From assembly GCA_035503915.1 (NCBI GenBank), contig DATJSU010000048.1:1-38556 (forward strand): a stretch of DNA of 38,556 bases, written 5' to 3'. Shown one piece after another: positions 32,031 through 38,556 of this stretch. This DNA is from DATJMJ01 sp035503915 (GTDB taxonomy: Bacteria > Actinomycetota > Acidimicrobiia > Acidimicrobiales > Palsa-688). Every line of letters begins with the position of its first letter. Within the stretch, counting starts at the first letter, position 1. Under the pieces are notes generated by a model. It searched no databases and was not told the DNA's origin. It saw nothing but the letters and a program-made list of their open reading frames with translations. The position numbers were made by a program, and so were the translations under genes.

Positions 32031-33477
32031 CGAGGGCGCTTTGCAGGTACGCTGCGAGCCCGTGGCGGCCGCCTTCCCGGCCGAAGCCAGACTCGCGATA
32101 ACCGCCGAAGGGGCTCGATGGGTCGAAACGGTTGAAAGTGTTGGCCCATACGACGCCGGCCCTCAACCGGGAGGCCATGTGGAGGATGCGGCTACCCTTT
32201 TCGGTCCATACTCCAGCGGACAACCCGTACGTGGTGTTGTTTGCTTTCTCGACCGCTTCCTCTGGGGCCCGGAAAGTGAGGACAGACAAGACAGGGCCGA
32301 AGATTTCTTCCCGAGCGATCCTTTGCGCGGGCACGACCCCTGTAAAAAGGGTGGGGGGGAACCAGTACCCTCGTTCCGGCAGCGCGCACGCTGGCGACCA
32401 GCGCTCGGCCCCTTCAGCTTCCCCCGAATCGGAGAGCTCCCGGATCTTGTCCAGTTGTTGGGGCGAATTGATCGCGCCGATATCGGTGTTCTTATCGAGC
32501 GGGTCGCCCAAACGGAGAGACCCGAGGCGCCGTTTGAGTGCCTCGACGACACCTTCGGCGACCGGTTCTTGGACAAGCAACCGCGAGCCGGCGCAACAAA
32601 CGTGACCTTGGTTGAAGAAGATCCCATTGACAATTCCCTCCACGGCCTGCGAGAGGGGGGCGTCGTCAAAAACGATGTTCGCTGCCTTGCCGCCGAGCTC
32701 GAGGGTGAGGTGCTTGCGAGTGCCGGCGAGGCTGCGCTGGATCTGCTTGCCAACTTCGGTCGAGCCGGTGAAGGCCACCTTGTCGACGCCGGGGTGCGCG
32801 ACGAGCGCCGCCCCCGTCTCCCCGGCACCCGTCACGATGTTCACGACGCCCGGCGGGAGGTCTGCTTGCTGGAGGATCTCGGCCAGCAAGAGTGCTGAAA
32901 GCGGAGTTGTCTCGGCAGGTTTGAGCACGCAGGTGTTGCCGGCCGCCAGTGCAGGAGCGAGCTTCCATGCGGCCATGAGGAGCGGGAAGTTCCAGGGGAT
33001 CACCTGACCGGTGACGCCGATCGGTTTAGGGTCTGGGCCAAAGCCGGCGTAGGCAAGCTTGTCGGCCCAACCTGCGTGATAAAAGAAATGCGCAGCCGTC
33101 AAGGGCACATCGACGTCGCGGGATTCCTTGATCGGTTTGCCGTTGTCGAGGCTTTCGAGCACAGCGAGCTCACGGGACCGCTCTTGGACAATGCGTGCGA
33201 CGCGGAAGAGGTACTTCGCCCGCTCCTTGCCGGGCATCGGGCCCCATACCTCCTCGAACGCCCGCCGCGCTGAGGTGACTGCCCTGGCGATGTCGCCCGG
33301 GCCGCCGGAGCTCACTTCCGCGAGGACTTCTTGGGAAGAAGGGCTCTCAGTTTTGAAATGCCCACCGTCCATCGGGTCAACAAAATCGCCGTCTATAAAA
33401 AGTCCATAGGAGGGCTTCAAATTGACGACCGAGCGCGACTCCGGCGCCGGCGAGTAATCGAAGCGGGGAACGTCCAT
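32023..33477 (-). CDS. NAD(P)-dependent aldehyde dehydrogenase, catalytic
   Basis: A 484-residue aldehyde dehydrogenase with all catalytic residues: N163 (PWNF), E260 (ELGGK) and C294 in FFNQGHVCCAGSR. The cofactor-side FTGSTEVGK is normal, and the AREEIFGPVLSVLTF end follows. It sits between deoC, whose product is acetaldehyde, and the non-catalytic ALDH-like gene. Acetaldehyde oxidation is thus the first guess. Malonate semialdehyde from beta-alanine is another possible substrate. It lacks the pattern I associate with CoA-dependent semialdehyde dehydrogenases. Fifteen bases separate it from deoC. Confidence 0.88.
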   Translation of the reverse strand: MDVPRFDYSPAPESRSVVNLKPSYGLFIDGDFVDPMDGGHFKTESPSSQEVLAEVSSGGPGDIARAVTSARRAFEEVWGPMPGKERAKYLFRVARIVQERSRELAVLESLDNGKPIKESRDVDVPLTAAHFFYHAGWADKLAYAGFGPDPKPIGVTGQVIPWNFPLLMAAWKLAPALAAGNTCVLKPAETTPLSALLLAEILQQADLPPGVVNIVTGAGETGAALVAHPGVDKVAFTGSTEVGKQIQRSLAGTRKHLTLELGGKAANIVFDDAPLSQAVEGIVNGIFFNQGHVCCAGSRLLVQEPVAEGVVEALKRRLGSLRLGDPLDKNTDIGAINSPQQLDKIRELSDSGEAEGAERWSPACALPERGYWFPPTLFTGVVPAQRIAREEIFGPVLSVLTFRAPEEAVEKANNTTYGLSAGVWTEKGSRILHMASRLRAGVVWANTFNRFDPSSPFGGYRESGFGREGGRHGLAAYLQSALDG

Positions 33478-33491
33478 GGCTCAGTCCTTGG

Positions 33492-34499
33492 CTACTCGAT
33501 GCTGAAGTCCTGGCTGCCCGCGTAGGCCCCCCGGCGCTGCTTGGACCGCTGCATGAGGAGGTCGTTCAGCAGGCTCGAGGCGCCAATGCGGAAAAGGGAG
33601 GGGCCGAGCCATTCCTCGCCGGCGACCTCGTTGACGAGCACGAGGTAGCGGATGGCGTCCTTGGAGGTGCGGATGCCGCCCGCCACCTTGACCCCGATCA
33701 CGCTGCCCGAAAGATCTGCGAAGTCCCGGACGGCCTCGAGCATGACGAGCGCGACCGGGAGGGTGGCGGCGGGCGCGACCTTGCCCGTCGAGGTCTTTAT
33801 GAAATCGGCCCCCCCGATCATGGCTATCCATGACGCCCGCCGGACGTTGTCGTAGGTGGCCAGTTCGCCGGTCTCGAGGATGACCTTCAGACGGGCGCTC
33901 CCGCAGGCCTCTTTCACCGCGCGCACTTCATCAAGGACGAGCCCGTACCGGCCGGCAAGGAAAGCGCCGCGGTCGATCACCATGTCCACTTCGTCGGCTC
34001 CCGCAGCGACGGCGTCAGCGACGTCGGCGAGCTTCACGGACAGGGACGCCCGCCCGGAGGGAAAGGCAGTCGCGACTGCCGCCACTTTGACCGTGCTGCC
34101 CTCGAGGCCGGATTTGGCAACCGGGACGAGGTCGGAGTAGACGCAGACCGCGGCAACGGCGGGCACCGCCGGGTCGGCGGGGTCAGGGTGGCGTGCCTTG
34201 CCGCAGAGCGAGGCCACCTTGCCCGGTGTGTCGGAGCCCTCCAGCGTCGTGAGGTCGATCATCGAGATAGCCGTGTCGATCGCCCAGAGCTTGGCCCCCG
34301 CCTTGATCGAGCGCGTGGCAAGGCTCGCGGCCCGGGCTTCGGCGCCAACCTGGTCCACTCCGGGGAGCCCATGGAGGAAGCGCCGGAGGGACAACTCCGA
34401 AGCGGCCAGCTCGGAGAGCTCGGTGGGCCCTCGGCCGAGCGTGGCCGGACGGCTTTGGGCCGCCAGGCGGCGGGCGGCTTGTGCGTTCATCTGAGCCAC
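33492..34499 (-). CDS. deoC: Deoxyribose-phosphate aldolase
   Basis: A 335-residue DERA cleaving 2-deoxyribose-5-phosphate to acetaldehyde and glyceraldehyde-3-phosphate. The Schiff-base lysine K235 (DFIKTSTGK), the activating K271 (GVKVAGGIRTS) and D172 (EVDMVIDRGAF) are present. It is the long version; the short E. coli enzyme is about 260 residues. The first gene of the leftward operon, ahead of the aldehyde dehydrogenases. GTG at 34499 is the longest start. An ATG three codons later (34490) is likelier if TAGATT (34503-34508, minus strand) is the -10 box. Confidence 0.93.
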   Translation of the reverse strand: MAQMNAQAARRLAAQSRPATLGRGPTELSELAASELSLRRFLHGLPGVDQVGAEARAASLATRSIKAGAKLWAIDTAISMIDLTTLEGSDTPGKVASLCGKARHPDPADPAVPAVAAVCVYSDLVPVAKSGLEGSTVKVAAVATAFPSGRASLSVKLADVADAVAAGADEVDMVIDRGAFLAGRYGLVLDEVRAVKEACGSARLKVILETGELATYDNVRRASWIAMIGGADFIKTSTGKVAPAATLPVALVMLEAVRDFADLSGSVIGVKVAGGIRTSKDAIRYLVLVNEVAGEEWLGPSLFRIGASSLLNDLLMQRSKQRRGAYAGSQDFSIE

Positions 34500-34557
34500 T
34501 CAATCTAGGGCTCCTCGGGCCCCGCCTGGCGCTGCGCGCGGGCAGCCTGGCGTCGGC

Positions 34558-34563
34558 TAACAT
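34558..34563 (+). promoter_or_regulatory. Possible -10 box and leader hairpin for rpmJ-alpha operon
   Basis: In the 181-bp space between deoC and rpmJ, TAACAT lies about 118 bp before the rpmJ start. A CCCCG/CGGGG hairpin (34568-34584) follows. No -35 is clear. Because the catabolic island separates rpmJ from map, a local promoter is needed for the alpha genes. This is the best visible candidate. No remnant of infA was found in the gap. Confidence 0.3.
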
Positions 34564-34680
34564 GTTCCCCCGTCCCCAGCGGGGCCCGGCATGTCGCGCC
34601 ACCGGCGCCTCCTACCGCTCGGCTGGAGGCGGTCGAAGTCCCAAACAGCCCCCGACGGGCAACTAGCCGAGGTAGTCCGT

Positions 34681-34794
34681 GTGAAAGTACGCCCAAGCGT
34701 GAAACCGATCTGTGACAACTGCAAAGTGATCCGCAGGCACGGCCGCGTGATCGTGATCTGCACCAACCCGCGCCATAAGCAGCGCCAGGGCTAG
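34681..34794 (+). CDS. rpmJ: 50S ribosomal protein L36, zinc-binding form
   Basis: The 37-residue bL36 (KVRPSVKPICDNCKVIRRHG) with zinc ligands C11, C14, C27 and H32. This is the C+ form found with zinc sufficiency. The start is GTG with a GAGGT site about eight bases upstream; a longer frame reading through it has no family counterpart. It opens the alpha-operon run. Normally it follows infA and map directly; here it is separated from map by the catabolic island. Confidence 0.97.
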   Translation: MKVRPSVKPICDNCKVIRRHGRVIVICTNPRHKQRQG

Positions 34795-34801
34795 GCAAGG
34801 C

Positions 34802-35182
34802 ATGGCACGTATCGCCGGCGTTGACATCCCGCGCGAAAAGCGCCTCGAGATCTCGCTCACTTACATCTACGGGATCGGGCGGACCACCTCCAACCAAGTC
34901 TGCACGGCGACCGGGGTCAACCCGGACACACGCGTGCGCGACTTGACCGACGAAGAGGTCGCGAAGCTGCGCGCCTGGATCGACGCCAACTTGAAGGTCG
35001 AGGGCGACCTTCGCCGGGACGTGGCCCAGGACATCAAGCGCAAGATCGAGATCGGCTCCTACCAGGGCCTTCGTCACCGCCGAGGCCTCCCGGTGCGGGG
35101 CCAGCGGACGCACACCAATGCCAGGACCCGCAAAGGCCCGAAGAAGACAGTCGCCGGCAAGAAGAAGCTGAGGAAGCATTAA
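34802..35182 (+). CDS. rpsM: 30S ribosomal protein S13
   Basis: A 126-residue uS13 with ARIAGVDIPREKRLEISLTYIYGIG, EEVAKLRAWIDANLKVEGDLRRDV (landmarks) and the basic RHRRGLPVRGQRTHTNARTRKGP tail that reaches P-site tRNA. It also forms bridges with L5. Seven bases separate it from rpmJ. A 12-codon frame (ATG at 35183) follows directly and ends on the rpsK start. Confidence 0.97.
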   Translation: MARIAGVDIPREKRLEISLTYIYGIGRTTSNQVCTATGVNPDTRVRDLTDEEVAKLRAWIDANLKVEGDLRRDVAQDIKRKIEIGSYQGLRHRRGLPVRGQRTHTNARTRKGPKKTVAGKKKLRKH

Positions 35183-35221
35183 ATGCTGACACCGGAGCAA
35201 GGTTCGCGGAGGGGCCCCTAA
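35183..35221 (+). CDS. Possible 12-codon mini-ORF bridging rpsM and rpsK
   Basis: An ATG immediately after the rpsM stop opens a 12-codon frame (MLTPEQGSRRGP), whose TAA shares its last base with the rpsK ATG. It could couple translation across a 38-bp gap. No strong Shine-Dalgarno is assigned to it, and chance is a real alternative. Confidence 0.2.
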   Translation: MLTPEQGSRRGP

Positions 35222-35619
35222 TGCCCAAGCCCAAGCCAGGCGGGCGGAGGCCAAGGCGCCGCGAGCGCAAAAACGTGGCCTACGGGGTCGCCCACATCAA
35301 GAGCTCGTTCAACAACACGATCGTTTCCATCAGCGACTTGGACGGCAACGTCCTGGCATGGGCCTCGGCCGGCAACGTCGGTTTCAAGGGCTCCCGCAAG
35401 TCGACGCCCTTTGCCGCCCAACTGGCCGCGGAGGCCTGCGCGAAGCGGGCCATCGAGCACGGTGTCCGCAAGGTGGACGTGCTCGTGAAGGGCCCGGGCT
35501 CGGGCCGGGAGACAGCGGTCCGTTCCATCATGAACACCGGCATCGAGGTCGCCGGTATCAAGGACGTGACGCCCATCCCACACAACGGCTGCAGGCCGAA
35601 GAAGCGGCGGAGGGTCTGA
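35221..35619 (+). CDS. rpsK: 30S ribosomal protein S11
   Basis: A 132-residue uS11: GVAHIKSSFNNTIVSISDLDGNVLAWASAGNVGFKGSRKSTPFAAQLAAE (landmark) and the C-terminal IKDVTPIPHNGCRPKKRRRV. It lines the mRNA exit channel of the 30S platform. The length is typical. A GGAGGGG site lies in the preceding mini-ORF. rpsD follows after one base. Confidence 0.97.
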   Translation: MPKPKPGGRRPRRRERKNVAYGVAHIKSSFNNTIVSISDLDGNVLAWASAGNVGFKGSRKSTPFAAQLAAEACAKRAIEHGVRKVDVLVKGPGSGRETAVRSIMNTGIEVAGIKDVTPIPHNGCRPKKRRRV

Positions 35620-35620
35620 G

Positions 35621-36247
35621 ATGGCGCGTTATATCGGGCCGGTCTGCCGGCTTTGCCGGCGGGAGAAGATGAAGCTCTTCTTGAAGGGGCCGAAGTGCGA
35701 TTCGGTCAAATGCCCTATCGAACGGCGGCCCTACCCGCCCGGAGAGCACGGGCGCGACAGGATCCGCCAGGGCTCTGAGTACCTGAACCAGCTCCGCGAA
35801 AAGCAAAAGGCGCGCCGCATTTACGGCGTCCTCGAAAAGCAGTTCCGCAACTACTACGAAGAGGCCAACCGCCAACAAGGGATCACCGGCGAAAACCTCT
35901 TGCGGATGCTCGAGCTGCGCCTCGACAACATCGTTTTCCGGGCCAACTGGGGTGCCAGCAGGGCCCAGGCACGCCAGCTCGTGAGGCACGGCCACGTGCT
36001 CGTCAACGGCCGCCGCGTGACCATCCCCTCCTACCGGGCCCGTCGAGGGGACGTAGTCTCCCTCAAGGACAGGGCTCGCGCCATGATCATCGTCCGGCAC
36101 AACGTCGATACACTGGGACGCCAAGTCCCCCAGTGGCTCGACCTGGGTGGGGAGGGCTACGAGGTCATAGTGCGCGATGTCCCGCTTCGTGAGCAGATCG
36201 ACGTGCCTGTGCGCGAGTCCCTGATCGTCGAGCTCTTCTCGAAGTAG
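35621..36247 (+). CDS. rpsD: 30S ribosomal protein S4, zinc-binding form
   Basis: A 208-residue uS4 with an N-terminal four-cysteine cluster (C9, C12, C26, C31) that binds zinc, then the S4 RNA-binding domain (RLDNIVFRANWGASRAQARQLVRHGHVLVNG, a landmark). S4 nucleates 30S assembly and supports decoding accuracy. In E. coli it also represses this operon. Here no pseudoknot-like leader has been identified. Thirty-five bases with an AGGAGG site precede rpoA. Confidence 0.97.
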   Translation: MARYIGPVCRLCRREKMKLFLKGPKCDSVKCPIERRPYPPGEHGRDRIRQGSEYLNQLREKQKARRIYGVLEKQFRNYYEEANRQQGITGENLLRMLELRLDNIVFRANWGASRAQARQLVRHGHVLVNGRRVTIPSYRARRGDVVSLKDRARAMIIVRHNVDTLGRQVPQWLDLGGEGYEVIVRDVPLREQIDVPVRESLIVELFSK

Positions 36248-36282
36248 CTCTTTCTACGTAGCTCCGCCAGGAGGCACCGCAA

Positions 36283-37227
36283 ATGCTCATCATCCAACGC
36301 CCATCAGTCGAGCCGCTCGGCGAAGAAGAAGGGCACCGTCAACGTTTTGCCATCGGCCCGCTCGAGCCGGGTTTCGGCCACACCCTCGGCGTCTCTTTGC
36401 GCAGGACCCTACTGTCGTCGATCCCGGGCGCAGCTGTCACGCAGGTCCGTTTTGACGATGCGCTCCACGAGTTCACGACCCTCCCAGGCGTCAAGGAAGA
36501 CGTCACTGACATCATCTTGAACTTCAAAGACATCGTCCTTTCGCTTGATACCGACGAGCCGGTGACGCTGCGCCTCGATGCGCGCGGGCCGGGGACCGTC
36601 ACTGCGGGGGACATCCAGACGACCGCGGACGTCGAGATCCTCAACCCCGGGCTCCCGCTCGCGACGCTCAACGCAAAGGGTCGCTTGGCGTGCGACATCA
36701 CCGTCGAGCGCGGCCGCGGCTACGTGCCGGCCGAGCGCAACAAGCGGTCCTCGACCATCGGCATCATCCCGGTGGACTCGATCTTCTCGCCGATCCGGCT
36801 CGTTTCTTTCTCAGTCGAGCCCGCACGGGTCGAGCAGTCGACCAACTATGACCGCCTGGTGCTCGACATCACGACCGACGGTTCGATAACACCCAAAGAG
36901 TCCCTCGCCTCGGCAGGGAGCACGTTGCGTTCCCTGTTCGCCTTGGTGGCCGAAATGAGCGAGGCGCCGCAGGGCCTGGTCCTCGGCGAAATCGCGGGGA
37001 CTGGCAGCGGTTCACCCGACCTCGACCTCCCGATCGAAGAGCTCGACCTCAGTGAGCGACCTCGCAATTGCCTGAAGCGCGCGCAGATAAACACGGTGGG
37101 CGAGCTCGTCTCAAAGACCGAAGACGATCTCCTCGCGATCACGAACTTCGGCCAGAAGTCTCTCGACGAGGTGCTCCAGAAGCTCGATGAGCGAGGCCTT
37201 TCGCTGCGCGGCAAGCAGGGGGCATAG
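36283..37227 (+). CDS. rpoA: RNA polymerase alpha subunit
   Basis: A 314-residue alpha subunit. The N-terminal domain assembles the polymerase (RFAIGPLEPGFGHTLGVSLRRTLLSSIPGAAVT is the landmark). The C-terminal domain (about residues 240-305) has the DNA- and activator-binding helices, LSERPRNCLKRAQINTVGELVSKTEDDLLAITNFGQKSLDEV in outline. The usual place in the alpha operon, between rpsD and rplQ, is kept. Three bases separate it from rplQ. Confidence 0.98.
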   Translation: MLIIQRPSVEPLGEEEGHRQRFAIGPLEPGFGHTLGVSLRRTLLSSIPGAAVTQVRFDDALHEFTTLPGVKEDVTDIILNFKDIVLSLDTDEPVTLRLDARGPGTVTAGDIQTTADVEILNPGLPLATLNAKGRLACDITVERGRGYVPAERNKRSSTIGIIPVDSIFSPIRLVSFSVEPARVEQSTNYDRLVLDITTDGSITPKESLASAGSTLRSLFALVAEMSEAPQGLVLGEIAGTGSGSPDLDLPIEELDLSERPRNCLKRAQINTVGELVSKTEDDLLAITNFGQKSLDEVLQKLDERGLSLRGKQGA

Positions 37228-37230
37228 CCG

Positions 37231-37593
37231 ATGTCAGGCGTACCAGGCCGTCCCAAGAAGGGCAGGCGCTTTGGCGGTGACGCCGCTCACCAAAAAGCCA
37301 TGATGGGCAACCTCGTAGCCTCCCTGATCGCCGGGGAGGGCCTCGTGACGACTGAGGCCAAGGCCAAGGCGCTCCGGCCCGTGTTCGAAAAGTGCCTCAC
37401 CAAGGCGAAAAAGGGCGGTGTCGAGCACCAGCGGGAGGTCGTCGCTTTCATCCGCGACAAGGACATGGCGCACAAGTTGTTCAACGACATCGCTCCTCGC
37501 TACGCGGACCGCAACGGGGGTTACACGCGCATACTGAAGCTCGGGCCGAGGCACGGTGACAACGCCCCTATGGCCCGTATCGAGCTCGTCTGA
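37231..37593 (+). CDS. rplQ: 50S ribosomal protein L17
   Basis: A 120-residue bL17: AHQKAMMGNLVASLIAGEGLVTTEAKAKALRPVFEKCLTKAK (landmark) and the end NGGYTRILKLGPRHGDNAPMARIELV. It sits on the 50S exit side. It ends inside the truA reading frame: truA starts 38 bases before the rplQ stop. Confidence 0.97.
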   Translation: MSGVPGRPKKGRRFGGDAAHQKAMMGNLVASLIAGEGLVTTEAKAKALRPVFEKCLTKAKKGGVEHQREVVAFIRDKDMAHKLFNDIAPRYADRNGGYTRILKLGPRHGDNAPMARIELV

Positions 37594-38419
37594 GCCCGCT
37601 CCAGCGAGCGACGCCCCGACGCCAGAGGCGCCAGACGGTGCCGCGCCGGAGCGAGAGGTCGCGCAAGGTCGTGCGCGGCTCCTAGTCGCCTACCTCGGTA
37701 CCGAGTTCCACGGTTTCGCCCTGCAGCGAGGGCTCCGGACTGTCGCGGGAGAGCTCGGCGGCGCCCTCGAGCGCGTGCTCGGCGAGCCCGTGACGCTGAC
37801 CTGCGCGGGCCGCACTGACGCCGGGGCCCACGCATGGGGCCAAGTCGTCAGCCTCGCCGTGCCGGCTGGTGCCGACCTCGAGCGGGCGCAGCGGTCTGTC
37901 AACAAAATGCTCAGCCCGTCGGTGGTGGTGCGGGAAGCAGCATGGGCCCCAGCGGGCTTTGACGCCCGGCGCTCGGCGCAGTCGCGCGTCTACCGGTACA
38001 GCGTCGAGTGCGCGCGCTGGCCGAGCCCTTTTGCGGCCCAGACAAGCTGGCACGTCGGCTTGCCCCTCGATGTGCGGAGCATGCAGGCGGCGGCGGACGC
38101 TCTCTTAGGTGAGCACGACTTTTCATCCTTCTGCCACGCAGTCAAAGGACGGCCCGGTCCCGTTGTCCGCAAAGTGCTCCGGGCAGATTGGGCCTGGGAC
38201 GCCGGAGGCCTGCTCATCTTCGAGATCGAGGCCGTCTCCTTTTGCCACCAGATGGTCCGCTCCCTTGTCGGGATGTTGGTGGAGGTGGGTCAAGGGCGCC
38301 GGCACGCCGGCGAGGTGCTCGACGTCCTCAGGGCTCGTGACCGGGCCGCCGCTGGGCCCGTGGCACCCCCGCATGGTCTCTGCCTCTGGGGGGTCAAGTA
38401 CCTGCCAGGAGCCTTCTAG
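37556..38419 (+). CDS. truA: tRNA pseudouridine38-40 synthase
   Basis: A 287-residue TruA that makes pseudouridine at positions 38-40 of tRNA anticodon stems. The catalytic D88 is in CAGRTDAGAHAWGQ, and KMLSPSVVVREA, RVYRYSV, GEHDFSSFCHA and FCHQMVRSLVGMLVEVGQG are conserved. The first roughly 38 residues are Pro/Ala/Glu-rich. The only in-frame start is this GTG, inside the 3' end of rplQ. Truncation by later starts would remove the conserved strand, so the 38-base overlap is likely real. It is the only pseudouridine-making gene seen, and pseudouridine-degrading genes lie 8 kb upstream. Confidence 0.93.
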   Translation: MTTPLWPVSSSSEPAPASDAPTPEAPDGAAPEREVAQGRARLLVAYLGTEFHGFALQRGLRTVAGELGGALERVLGEPVTLTCAGRTDAGAHAWGQVVSLAVPAGADLERAQRSVNKMLSPSVVVREAAWAPAGFDARRSAQSRVYRYSVECARWPSPFAAQTSWHVGLPLDVRSMQAAADALLGEHDFSSFCHAVKGRPGPVVRKVLRADWAWDAGGLLIFEIEAVSFCHQMVRSLVGMLVEVGQGRRHAGEVLDVLRARDRAAAGPVAPPHGLCLWGVKYLPGAF

Positions 38420-38462
38420 GCCCCCGACCGGCCGCCTGGCAGGTCCCGGGGCCGGCTTCAAA

Positions 38463-38480
38463 GGGCCCACCAAAGGGCCC
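38463..38480. terminator. Possible terminator after truA (GGGCCC repeat hairpin)
   Basis: CAAAGGGCCCA occurs twice with one base between (38459-38469 and 38471-38481), and the two GGGCCC cores can pair with a six-base loop. Short A/T runs flank it (CAAA on one side, CTTTAT on the other). Lying 44 bp after the truA stop and before the leftward frame, it might end transcription in both directions. Confidence 0.3.
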
Positions 38481-38485
38481 AGGCT

Positions 38486-38556
38486 TTATGGGGCCGGGTT
38501 CCTGAAGGGCCCGTACCGGCGGAGCAGTCCCGCCAGCGCGCCGCCCACGAGCACGA
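38486..38556 (-). CDS. Partial C-terminus of an unknown protein
   Basis: The last 22 codons of a minus-strand frame end in TAA here; the rest is off the right edge. The visible end VLVGGALAGLLRRYGPFRNPAP has a hydrophobic Gly/Ala/Leu stretch followed by a basic cluster, as at the end of a membrane protein. The short length gives no family. It may be a chance frame. Confidence 0.25.
   Translation of the reverse strand, partial: VLVGGALAGLLRRYGPFRNPAP

Noticed and set aside
34591..34680. Upstream in-frame extension of rpmJ
   Set aside because: L36 is 37 residues throughout bacteria, and the GTG at 34681 gives exactly that with a ribosome-binding site before it.
1..38556. CRISPR array, insertion sequence or prophage as the source of the catabolic island
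   Set aside because: No repeated spacers, terminal inverted repeats, transposase or integrase frames were seen, and base composition looks like that of the flanks.

Overview
The window is a piece of a high-GC chromosome that looks actinobacterial. Genes are dense, GTG starts and 1-4 nt stop/start overlaps are frequent, and the spc/alpha ribosomal-protein order is rplN-rplX-rplE-rpsN-rpsH-rplF-rplR-rpsE-rpmD-rplO-secY-adk-map, then rpmJ-rpsM-rpsK-rpsD-rpoA-rplQ-truA. Zinc-ligand forms of S14, S4 and L36 and a gene for a probable F420-dependent enzyme fit an actinobacterium. My best guess is an Acidimicrobiia-like lineage, but this is an inference from protein texture and not a placement.

Layout. 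(1) 1-40: the 5' half of a tRNA-Thr(CGU) on the minus strand, cut by the window edge. (2) 278-6381: a cell-surface or envelope block with a polyprenol-phosphate mannosyltransferase-like GT2, a multi-membrane GT-C-like glycosyltransferase, a polysaccharide flippase fused to a GT2 domain, and an M1-like (gluzincin) metalloprotease. (3) 6421-19298: the S10-spc run rplC to map. rpsJ is absent from its usual place before rplC. A good -10 box and a strongly folded leader lie directly upstream of rplC. (4) 19302-34499: a 15 kb nucleoside, pseudouridine and pyrimidine catabolism island between map and rpmJ, where infA usually sits. (5) 34681-38419: the alpha-operon run rpmJ-rpsM-rpsK-rpsD-rpoA-rplQ-truA. 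(6) 38486 to the end: possibly the last residues of a convergent gene.

The island has three transcription units. psuK-like (PfkB kinase) runs leftwards. cdd, a pyrimidine-nucleoside phosphorylase, a class III aminotransferase, a beta-ureidopropionase-like nitrilase, a dihydropyrimidinase, a luciferase-like F420 enzyme, punA, a phosphopentomutase-like protein and psuG run rightwards. deoC, a catalytic aldehyde dehydrogenase, a truncated non-catalytic aldehyde dehydrogenase and upp run leftwards. Together they describe a nearly closed route. Cytidine is deaminated. Pyrimidine and purine nucleosides are split by phosphorolysis. Pseudouridine is phosphorylated and split to uracil and ribose-5-phosphate. 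Sugar-1-phosphates are isomerised, and deoxyribose-5-phosphate is cleaved to acetaldehyde and glyceraldehyde-3-phosphate. Acetaldehyde is oxidised. Uracil is either salvaged by Upp or degraded reductively to beta-alanine and malonate semialdehyde. The one missing step is uracil reduction, and the only unassigned enzyme is the F420/LLM protein, so it is the candidate for that step.

Several ribosomal proteins carry long low-complexity tails (L4, L22, S3, L29 and L30 C-terminal; L5 N-terminal). Genes in the island often show a TAnnnT box 6-9 nt before a start codon with no clear Shine-Dalgarno, which suggests leaderless transcripts. No CRISPR array, insertion sequence or prophage was seen.
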